Shown here in pieces: positions 12,801-24,800 of a stretch of DNA of 38,702 nt (the stretch's first letter is position 1; each line of letters starts with the position of its first letter). A program made the position numbers and the translations under genes. Source of the stretch: Candidatus Omnitrophota bacterium (GTDB lineage Bacteria; Omnitrophota; Gorgyraeia; Zapsychrales; Zapsychraceae); the NCBI GenBank assembly GCA_015233495.1, contig JADFXQ010000013.1, forward strand, positions 1-38,702, read 5' to 3'. Under the pieces are notes generated by a model. The model was not told where the DNA came from, did not search any database, and was given only the letters and a program-made list of their open reading frames with translations.

Positions 12801-15800
12801 ACCGATCTGTGCAGATTGCCGTGAATCACGCCGGCCCAATGTCTGGCAGGCCAGAACCGCCTCCAACGCGGCAAGCGGCCGTCCCAAGCCCAGCATGACA
12901 TCGATCTGCATGCCATAAAGTTGCACCCTGCCCGGATCGTTCACAATCAATTTTTTGAGCAAATCCAACGCGTCGTCGAATTTATTCCATAACATATAAA
13001 TCCGGCATAAATGCTCCAAAGCTAACGAAATATTAAATGAATAATAATTCCCTTCTGCAGCCTGAAAAAAGGTCAGCGCTTTTTTCAACCACATTTCCGC
13101 GGCCGCGTAATCACCCATATCGCAATAGACGGATTCCAACGACAACATGAGATTAGGATCATTGGGACGCTGCTGTTGTTCTGTTTGAACCAATATTAAC
13201 TTTTCGCTAATGGACCCCGTCAGCCGCATCTGTGTTTCATGTCCGGCCGTTGCACAAGCCTTATCCGGCTCCTTCGACGTTGATCCGCCTTGGTGGTTAT
13301 TCTGTTGAATGTTCTTGCGCGCCGGACTGGATGCGGCGCGTCCCCGTATTATCGGCGAGGACGCCCTGGGCAATTGGATAATGAACGATGTGCCGCATTT
13401 ATGCCGGGTATCGACGAGAATTTCCCCGCCGAGTCCCTGGATGATCCGTTGCGCCACGTCTGTGCCGAGGCCATGGCCGTCCTGGGATGTGGTAAATCCG
13501 GCGGTAAAAAATTCCGGCAGCATTTCCGCGGCACCCGGCGCTTTCGGGATCAGCCGCATATATTCCAACGCGATCCCCATCCCATTGTCGGAAATCATGA
13601 CGTGCACTTGTTTTGCGTCGGCCGCGGTAAACAATACGACTTTTTTGATTTTGGTCGCGCCGATAAACGCGTGCTTAAACGCGTTTAAAACCAGATTGTA
13701 AAACACCCGGAGCAACTGGACTCTGATTGCCATGACGAACGGTTGGGCCTCGGAATAAATTTCTACGATCTCGACAGTATGATCCCGCATACTTACCACC
13801 TGCGCCGCCTGGCTTAACAGTTGATTGATATCAATCGCTTCGGTTCGGATCAACCCGGACCGCAAGTCGGCGCCCGGCAGAATCGATCCGAAATACTGCA
13901 TGACCGCTTGAATATACCGCGCCGCCGCATAAGCTTGCGGGGCTTGCCGCATGAGCCGGCCCGACGTGGCCGTAAAATGCATCAGCATTTCTTCCACCGA
14001 TCCCAAGGCCATTTCCCAGACAGACAATGGGCGTTGGGTTTCACTGCCGCGGTTTCGTCCATACCGCGCCCCAAACAATATCGCGGCGGGTGACACCGGG
14101 TTGAACGGCTCCAGGATATCATTGTTGTATTTTAATTTTAAATAATCCGCGATCCGATCAACCACTCTGATAACCGCCTGGCCGCCTAATGTATCTCCGT
14201 AATATTCCGATTTTTCAATCTCCCCCTTCACACAACTCAACCAATTCCGAACATCATGCGTGACCCCGCTCCACTCCTTCTGCCACACATCCGCCTCATC
14301 CGCATCCGCCGGCGAGCTCGTCAGAGAATCCCTTGACACGTGCTCATCGCTGGTCGTCCACATATCGCTGCGGCCCCGCCGCCCCCATCCCGACGCCACC
14401 GAGCTGCTACCTCCGGATGTCTGCCTGCTTCGTCCTAAGACACGATCACAGTCAACACTGTATCGATAAGGGGGGATGAAACAAAATTCTCCGAAGGTCA
14501 CTGCGGCTGGATCGGGACTCCCTGACCTGACCTCAACTAACTTAAACCTGATCCCGCCCGTATCCGGGACCGGCCGCAATTGCGCCCACTTTAGGCCGTT
14601 ATTATGCCACCCTCGTCTGAGCGCTAACAGATCGCCGTTGGGAAGCGCGCCCAATTCTCCGTCATAAACAATCCCGGAATCATGAACCACGCGAACCGCG
14701 GCCTGCCCCATCTGCCGGCTCAAGGCTTGTAATTCCTGCATCAAAACGTTTATCTTATTCATCCAATCTTTAATTTCTACCAAGCGCGGGACATCGAAAG
14801 CGGACGCTAATAAATAGCGTTGTTCTCCGCCTTTGGGCTTGCGGAACAATATGCCTAAAGCAACTTGTCTTTGCATATCGTTTCTTAAAGGGAAAAATGC
14901 ATCCAACAATTTTCGATATCGCGTAAATGTCATAAAATCATACCGCGCCAATTCCAACAGCCGCACGACGACCTCGTCCTGACCTTGTTCCATGCAACGA
15001 ACCAACATCTCCTGAAAATTCTCGCAATGACCCGCCGGCGGCAAAGGGACCGCAGTGCGCATCCGCTGACGCGCCGCAGCCAAAACCGATGATAAAAGCG
15101 CCAGCATAGCGGGTTGGTTTTCCGGAAAAACAAAATTATTGCCCCTTAAACCTTCCACCGCTGACAGGTCCGATCGAGCGGGAACGAAAATCCTCCCCGG
15201 GTTCCCCGGCTTGACCGCTCCGGGTAACGGCAGTCCTTCCATATGGGAAAATTCACAACGATAATCAGCCTGCATCGACAAACCTGTTTCATATCCATTG
15301 GCCAAAGCAGCGACATAGGAACCGGGAAATTCGTCCGCGAACCGCTCCCGCTTCACGTTGAGCGAAGACAGCGGCGAAGCAGCAGAACGCCGGTCTTCCG
15401 AAGGCGATAGCGCTCTTTGGAATTCAGCTAAAATGGCCCCATGCATATCCCGCGCAACAACGCCCTGACTGACGAGATTGAGTTCCTCGTTGACTTTTCG
15501 ATACATAAAATAAAAACTTTCGCAGACGTCAATTGGAGAATAGCTGTGGATTATCGGAAAAGCCCAATCCTGTCTTCCGGAATAGGTTTGTCCCGGGGTT
15601 TCTCGGGAAGGAAATACACGATAGAAATGTTCTTCCGAACCGATTGCATCAGACTGAGACATCTCTTCATCATCGTATAAATGCTGTATCAAGCTGGAAG
15701 CATTGTGTTCCGCTGGCAATGTTTGCTCGGAATCACGGGATTGCAAGGCAAGCCCTGCCGGTCGTGACACCGGGCTTGCAGATCGGGGATTGCCGGTCAA

Positions 15801-18800
15801 CTTCTCGAGCAGAGCCCGGGACCGGGTCTGCAGGTCCTCATCCGGTCCCTCCAAAACTTTTTGCAAACACGTAACCGCCTCATCCCGCAGCGTATTAACA
15901 TCAACGCCTTTTGGGGGGCAGGTGGCTCGCCGCATGAGAAGGACATTTCCTAAAAGCCACCAGGCTGCCGTAAGCGGCTCCTCGAATTGATCGACGTGCG
16001 CGCGCAAATGATATTCCGCGCTCCTCAATAAAGATTCTTCCGCGGCCGGATCTTGTATGGATAAATGAAACTCCAGCCTTCCTAAAATCAGGTGGATCCC
16101 GGTTTTCATGTGTTCGGACTCCGCCAACCAAGAGGCCATCTCATAAAGATTGCGCAGGCAATATAAATATCCCGGTCCGACGGACAATTGATTCCGTCGC
16201 TGCATCGCCACTTCGGCCAGACATTTCGTTAAACAATAAAAATATTCAAAATCCGCGCCGCTCTGCCGCAAAATGTGCGCCAGGTCTGTGTCTGTTTCCA
16301 CGCCATAACGATCCTGAAGTTCGCGGACCAGCGCCGAAAAATGCCGCTGATTGAACGCGCTCACAATGTCCGTGAACGGGTCAATCAATCCCAAATCCTG
16401 CGCGGCCCGGTTGAAATATTCCCGCGCTTCCGTCGCGCGTCCGCAATACCAATGCGCCAGCCCCAATTGGATATTAAAATCACCCGGCGCCTCCACATCT
16501 CTCTCGTTGCGCAAAAATATATTGCGGGCCGCCGCGAGATGCTCGTACGCCGCTTCGCGTTCACTCGCCGCTGAACCATTGTGGCTATCCCGTCGGGATT
16601 CCCGTAAAATGCGCGCCTTCGCCATAAAATAATGCGCAAACCCTTGAAAAATGTCTTCCTCCGGGCTTTCTGCAAAGTCCAACGTGAGTCTCGCCCATTG
16701 ATCAGCGGCTTGCCAATCACCTCTCTTTAAATAAACCGCGGCTTCCGCTAAATCAAAAATCATGTTTGTTAATTGGTCCTGACCACCACATGCCAACACT
16801 CTGCCCCGGCCGAAATAATGAATCAGATGTTCCGGCAATAAACCACTGGCCTCAAATGCCACAGCCAGCGCCGCGTCCAGCATGATCCCGGCAAGATCCG
16901 CGTCGGTAAATTCGAATGCCGGAATAATGGTAAAAATTATTTGTTGTTCCGAGTGAGAAATTTCGACGGCGCGCACCTGAAACATTGAGAATCCTTCGCT
17001 GGCCGCAGCCTTGAACTGTAATTGAAATATCGTGACCCATAAGCCCTCGTCGGCGCAAACAAAGACCATCGACCTTAAAATATCAGCTAAAGCGGGTAAA
17101 CCCATCCCTTCTATTTGGCAGGCCCACGCATCTTGGCACTTTCTCATTCCCGGCGATGGCGGAATACCATTCCCGTGCAGCGCAACCGCCACTTTCAATT
17201 GGAGAATCTCATCCGGGTCTAACCGTCGATTAGCAATAATCAGCGGCTGGCGATTGTCCGCCGGGCTGGATGCGCCGCGCGGGAACACATTTAAAATAAT
17301 GGGCGAGGCCGCGGCTTTGTTTATGGCCGTTGCTAGATCGACAGCGCGGAACTTGGCAATCCTCGTCGGATACCGTTCTTGCAAACGATCTAAATTCGAA
17401 TATCCGTCCTGATTATGCAAATCATGCGCTTCCCGAGATCTCAACACCGCTGCCGCAATCCGCGATCCTGCCGACGAGGCCCGGACTGTTTCGAGCGTCC
17501 CATGCCGCAATCCGGTTTCGATCGGACTGCCAGACGAAAGACTTGATATAAATAAACCAACGGGCCCGCCTCGCTGTGTGGACCTGGGTGTCCGGCCGCT
17601 GATGTCGGACCATTGAGAAACGCGCCTCAAGAGACCTCCTCCAAGTTGACATGACAAAAAGGCGCTTTGCGCGGGGCCGGCGCGATAAGGCAAGCCCGTT
17701 GGTTTATTGTTAATCTTGTAGGGGCGCCCCTCGTGGGCGCCCGTAGTCGCCGCGTTTTGAATCGGCGAGGAGACCGCGTCCAAAACTGCGCGCCTGGCAT
17801 TCGGGCCATCCGCGCTGGGGATGATCTTGATGCTGCGCGGAATTTCTAACGGCTTGGGAACAGCGCCGAGCTTACTTAAATAATGCTCTTCATAAATCCG
17901 GGGCGCGGCTGATCGTATTTGGGTCTTATATGTATTCCTCCTCCCTGATCGGGACAATTTGATCAATCGATCTTTCAATCGCCTCCGGGCCAAATAATGC
18001 GGGTCTACGCTTTCAATATACTTTAATTCTTGTTGCTCCTGGATCACCAGCATTTGTTCATCATACCCCAAGGTCTGCACGCATCCCGATTCCATCAAAT
18101 CCTCGTCGGATTTAAAAGACATCACCCGCGCCAATAATGCCCCGTATTCAAGATCAACTTCGTCTAAGATCCCCGCTCGCATATCTCTTTGATGCCAAAT
18201 TTCATGGTGAATTGTTTCCCCTTCCCCCGGAGTCAAATATTTCGGGCATTGAGCGGTTGCCAGCAATCTTTGCTTGATTTCAAAACCTGCGTTGGGTTCG
18301 GGAGTGACAATCATCAGGCGGGAATTTTGAGCAGATGCCATGCCGTATTCAGCGCTTGGGCCCGGCGGGCTTTTGTTAAAAATACTCAAAATTCCCGTGC
18401 CCGGAAGAACAACATCATTTTCAATAATCAATCTCCACGGCGTGTCCACGCATGCCTTATAAGCGTTGTTCGCCGCGGCAATATCCCCGAATAATAATCC
18501 GTCCGGCCAAACCGGCTCGGCCAAAACTTCCGCGATGTCCCGGTGGCCGCGGCCGATCCGGGTGATTTGGGGCGATGTCTTCCCTAATAAACGGCTGACC
18601 GCCATAGCGTTGGCCCGGATTTTTTCCAATTTTGCCGCATCCGGCGCGATCACCAATCCGCCATCCGTCATGATCAAAATTCCGCGCGGCGTCTCAAACA
18701 CCCGCATATGGCTGATCAATTGGTCCCCCACCTTTAATCCGCCGTCCATCCCAGCCCGCATCAATGTCCCCGTCGCGGTCGTGCCTTTTAAAATCAAAAT

Positions 18801-21800
18801 CGGTTCTGCCGGCCGCTCGGCCGCATATTTGATACCGAGCGATAAAGCCGCGGTCTCATCCTCGACGTCCAATATTTCCGGCTGCGCCGCCTGCAAGGCC
18901 AACAACTGCTGTGCCTCGATCATTCCTTCGATGACGTGACGCTTCCCAGTCAAAACCGCGCGGACGCGCTGACCCATTTCCGCGATCAGCATATTCAAAG
19001 CTTCTAAAGCATCCGGCGATTCGGCTGCCGGCACAACAATCGTAACCAACCGGGAATCCGCCTTGACCGCCGCGGACATTTCTGAAAAAGCGCGAATCTG
19101 CGGGACGCCCACCGGCGAGGACGCCAGGACTATATCTTTTGCCAAACACGAATCAAAAGCATCTTTGACGCTTCGACGACTTCTATTTAATTTGACATTA
19201 ACTCCGAAAACGGGTATATATTGTATTGAAGACGCAAAACTACGAAAGGGCGGTGTTTTCTTATGCTGACAAATTACATTACTTCTTCCCCGGCCATTTG
19301 CGGCGGCGACCCTGTATTTAAAGGCACGCGCATTCCGATCTATTTGGTGCTCGATCTGATCGAAGGCGGGCTGTCGATCCTGGAAATCAAAAAGCGTTAC
19401 TATCCGCAATTGTCGGAAAAGGCCATCCGAGCCGCGCTCCACTACGCAAGCGATATGATCAGAACTGCGGAATTTGTCCCCTTTCATACCGTCGAGGCTT
19501 AGCATGGAATTCATCCTCGATGAAAACATGCCGGTCGAGTTGATTTCCTGGCTTAATGAACAAGGCCATAAAGCAACCCGTGTCGTTCTGGGGTCGGACG
19601 ACGAAGCCGTCGCCGCTTTTGTTAAAGAGCGCAAAAATGTTCTTCTGACTCTGGACCGCCACTTCGCGAATACATTGAGATTCCCGCCCCAAAATTTCCC
19701 CGGTATCGTGCGACTAAAAATCCATCCCCCGTATATCCAAGACATCATATCTTCTCTCGATAAATTATTCCGTTCGTTCTCGCAACAGGAACAATTCAAA
19801 GGCAAGCTCCTCATTGTGGAAAAAGACGGGATTTTTCTCAAAGAATTTTGAGCGGAGCGAAGTGACGACGAAGTACCGCGCCCGGTCTGCGCGACCGACC
19901 ACCGCCGCAACAACCCCGTGTGTTTGGCCTGCATCCGCTGCACCAACTGCTCCAAAATCGCAGTCTCGCCCGGGTTCAAAATAACCGGCGAGGACGCCCT
20001 GGGCAATTGGATAATGAACGATGTGCCGCATTTATGCCGGGTATCGACGAGAATTTTCCCGCCGTGTTTCTGGATGATCCGATGCGCCACGTCTGTGCCG
20101 AGGCCCTGACCGTCCTGGCATGTGGTAAATCCGGCGGTAAAAAATTCCGGCAGCATTTCCGCGGCGCCCGGCGCTTTCGGCATAAGCCGCATATGTTCCA
20201 ACGCAATCCCCATCCCATTATCGGAAATCATGATGTGCACTTGTTTTGCGTCGGCCGCGGTAAACAATACGACTTTTTTGGCTTTGGTCGCGCCGGTAAA
20301 CGCGTGCTTAAACGCGTTTAAAACCAGATTGTAAAACACCCGGCGCAACTGGACTCGGATTGCCATGACTAATGGTTGGGCCTCGGAATATATTTCTACA
20401 ATCTCGACAGTATGATCCCGCATACTGACCACCTGCGCCACTTGGCTTAACAGTTGATTGATATCAACCGCTATCCGATCAACCAAGCCGAGAATCGCCT
20501 GGCCGCTTGGCGTTTTCCCGCGATCTTCCTGTCTTTCAATCCGTCCATTCAAACTCGTTAACCAACTCAGAATATCATGCTTCATCCCACGCCACTCTTC
20601 CTGCCACATATCCTTCTCATCCGCTTCTACCGGCGAGGAAGTATGCTTGTCGTCAAAATTTTTCAGTTGGCATGATTCGTTGCGGGGGTTCTTATGAATG
20701 GTCCGACTCCAGTCAATTTGTCCGTCGTTCAACTCGACAGGCAAAATAGAAACCGACATGGCCCGTTCGCTTGGCGAAAACAGCCCCAAGTCATCACGCC
20801 AGGCCATCAGGATCAGACGCATGACCTCCCGGTGGGCGGGGGCAATCATCAACGGATTGGAGCAGCAATATCGTGACCGATAGGACGGGAGATTGCCGGT
20901 TTGGTCTTTTAAAAAATAATCGAAAACCGTCAGCAATAATTTATACCGCGCGGTCGCCGGATAGCTGACCGGATAAGCTAACATGGCCGCGACGCGGTCC
21001 GCGGCCGGCCGGCTGTTTTGGATCAGGCGGATTTCTTTAATAATAGCCGGACATTGCCCGGCGATTTTTCCCAAGGGTATCCCTTTAACAGCGTAGAAGA
21101 CAAAAATGACTGTTTTGACATATTCTATGGACCCTTCATCCAATCCCGTCAAATCCAAATCCTGAAACAGCTTGGTTAAACCGCAAACGGTTTCCGCCGT
21201 GAATCGATGTTGAGTAGCTGCGCCCATCAGATCATTCAAGGCATACGCGATAAAGTCATCGCCCAGAGATATGATCAAAAGATTGATCAACTGTTGTAAC
21301 ATCCGGGATTCATAGGCCTTCAGCAACATGGGAATCAATATCTCCGGATCAATGTCGCGGCTGATTCCGTTAGTTCTGCCCAACCGCAACCTGCCAAACA
21401 CCTGGGCCCGCGGATCAGGGACTGTCAGCAATGCCGCGGCCGCGTCGCGCGCCTCGTCGGAATTTTCGCTGTGCTGAGCGCACCAGATCAGACTCTCGAT
21501 CACTTGCGCTTCACGCGACCCGGCCCGCGCCAAAGCAATGGCCGCGTGCACGCCCCTGCCCTTTGTGTCAAACGATAATATTTCCCGCAAACGGTCCTCA
21601 CCCGCTTTCGCCGCGACCAGACATTCGACAGCCGCCAGCCGCCGGGCCCGGTCAGGACTTCCCAAATCGGTCAATACTGTTTCCGTGTCTGCGCCGATTA
21701 AACCGGATAAACGATTCGCAAATCCGTCTTCCGTCTCAATCACCCAACGGATAAATCGCGGCTGGGTCGTCATGATTTTCATATCCTGATGTCTCAAATC

Positions 21801-24800
21801 ATCAACCGCAATCGGTTCCGGCAGCCGATCACCTGTCCAGGTGATTCGCCAACCATTATTCTGATTCCCCAAAGCATAACCATACACATCCCGGCCGCTA
21901 TGCCGATAGCGGATCATCATCGGAGATTTTATGACGCGCTGGACGGTCATATCCCGAAAGGGCAGCGCGCCAGGATTTACGACAATGAACACTTTATTGT
22001 TATGCAGCAATCGCGCGTCTAAATAGGTTTCGCCGATTCCGGGGCCCAGCAAGGTAAGAACCGGAACAAATCCGGTTTCATTGATCGCGGTCAAAAGGCC
22101 CAGATGGATCCCCTTGTCCGTTCCCCACAACAACCAATCTCCGACGGACGGCATGATCCCTTGGCCATAAACCAACGGTCCGATCAATTCCAGGACACCG
22201 CCTTTCGCCAACGCGATCCGCCGCATCAAGCCCTCCCCCCCAGCGTCCGCGCCGGGCCGCTTCGGTTCAACCGGCGAGCTGGACGGGGGGCGCGGTGGAT
22301 TTTGGTCCCTGGTTGAATCTGCCGTATCGTCCGGGAACCGGGAGCGCAGAATCACGATGACGGCCTCGGATTTTTCCGGGACGCTCAACTGATATTGTCG
22401 GGCAATGTCCTTCAGCAACGCGATATGTTCCGACGGAGCCAAGTCCCAGGACACCATCATGGAAATACAGCGATCGATCAATGTCTCGCATTTTTGCCGA
22501 TCCCGTCCGGACAACCCTATCCGCGCCTCCAATATTTTGTGAACAATCGCGACGCGAAACGCCTTGCGGTCGTTTTCCGAGCTCTCCGCAATCCCGGCTA
22601 ATGATATCCATTCGCTTGATCCTTTGAGCCGGATCATCATGGCCATATTCTGACAATACGCTTCCAACGCTTCCGGCGGCAAATTCGGATAATCCAATTC
22701 CAACGCGATCCCAAAGGGATGAACACTCGCGGCCAGCCGCAGAAGTTGGCTGACATCAAATAGGGCGGGGTTTTCTACTCCCGCCTCGACAATCGCCACA
22801 GCCTGCACCTTGTCCCAAAACAAAAGGGGCTCACTGCCATGCGGGATATAACCTCCCGGCGTCCTCACCCCCATCACAAACGCGTCGCCCTTCAGGGAAA
22901 TCCTCTGAGGATTCAAGACAAAGTTTTTTATTCCGGTTTCGGAAGCCGTTTCCCCAGGAGCGGTCTCCCGATCAATCTGTCGCCGCAACACTCCGATGCC
23001 GGGCCAACGCCACTGTCGTAATCGCGCCGACAACCCGCCGAGAAAAACGCCGAATTTAATGATTTGCCGGGAAAACATGGCAAGCAGACCAAGCACAATC
23101 GCGAACATTGCCGCATAGATCCAATTGTCGTTAGACGAATCCGGCGGGATCGTCGGAGGCGGATTAATGTGGGTTGGCGGAGTCACCGGTTCGTGATTCG
23201 GCGCTGAGGCCGAACGCGGATGAGACTGCGCGGCAGACGTGGTTTTTCGCGACACGCTGTGACTCGGCCGCGCAATGATACGCACCCTTGCCTGATGTCC
23301 CATGGCTGGCAAACGCAATTTCATGCCAATGCGCAAATGGTTCGGATTTTTTAGATGATTGATTCTCTGAATTTTCCGAACCGCGCCCCGCGGCCCCCAC
23401 AAACTCGCTTCGGTCACCGATTGACCCGTCGCCTTCAAATAATTCCGGGAAATTTCTCCCAAGGTGTCTTCCGCCGGGACGCGCTCATTCCATTGCTCAA
23501 CAACCGCGAGACAGCGGCCTTGCTCATCCACCCTGAAATGATGGCCAAACACCGGCGAAAGCGACGTCAAAAATAAGAGTAATCCCAAAACCAATAACCG
23601 AATAAATGGTGTCAGATCTCGATATCTATATGAGGTATAATAAGTTATGAATATTTTCCAAATTCTCGCTATCCTTTTTCCCGCCATAATTAAAAACAAA
23701 AGAACACGCTCGACGAGTGATTTTGCAAAAATAGCCATAACATTATATCTGGCAATGCTTTGTTGAGATCTGACACCAATTATACGTATTATGATAGGCG
23801 AGGCGGCATTGTTACGATCAAAATGACCTTCTTCATCGGTTATTATCTCCGGGAAGCGTTCCGCTACGGATTTGCAGGCTAAGACAATTTCGGCTTCGAT
23901 CCGGCCGGGCTGGCCTATGGCGGCACTGCGCCAAACGATTTCAATGCCGCGATCGTCGTAACATCTCATTCCGGTTCCCCAATCTCGGCCGTCCCACGGG
24001 GCGCAGACAACAACATAACCGGCATATTCTTTTCCCAAATAAATCGAATTTTTCCGGCAAATCACATATCCTGTCGCATGGACCCGGACCGGCTCAATCA
24101 AGAGAGTCATTTTCGCCGAAGTGTCTTCTTTTTCGGCGAGAAGGACCTCGTGATAATAGACCCGAAATCCCTGGCGTTCGCCTTCCTGATAAGACCGGAT
24201 GTCCACGTTTTCTCCGACAAATAACTGGCCGATATTATGATATGTTCCGTATTGAAAGCATCCATTGCTTTGCACCGGCCGGCTCACTTGAGCTTTGAGC
24301 CGGGTCGTCTTGCCTGTCGCTGGCGCCTTGGCTGGAAAAATATTTTTACCGCGGGCCATAAAAAAATTATTTTTTGCCGGGTCATAATAAACCAGCATCC
24401 GGCCCGCGTCTTCCTCCGGCCGCGACCGGATCAAAACTTGGGTTTGCGAATTTTGACCCACATCATAAATCCACGTTCCCCGTCGCATCGCGCCGGTATC
24501 ATCCGTTGTGACGATTTGCAAATAATTTGTATATGCGCCAGCCGCGCCATCCCAGCGCCCAATTTCCGTATCTTTGAAATAAGCGCGAACCGCGCCTTCG
24601 CATTCCGGACAAAAACGGATTGTCCGGCCGGCCAAGGCCGCGGCAATAAAAATCTGCTGACCTTGCCATACGCCATATCCATTTGCGTCCGCGGTCACGC
24701 GGCGATATCGAGGCTCCGGACGCTGCGCGGGCATCGGTCTCACGCCGTAATATTTCGCTTTCACATCTTCCCGGTCGAGCAAGGCCGTCAACGCCGCCGC

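Noticed and set aside
13290-13701. Plus-strand ORFs of 132 and 130 aa, with look-alikes at 19918-20334
   Set aside because: They are antisense shadows of the duplicated histidine-kinase ATPase modules; their similarity to each other reflects that duplication.
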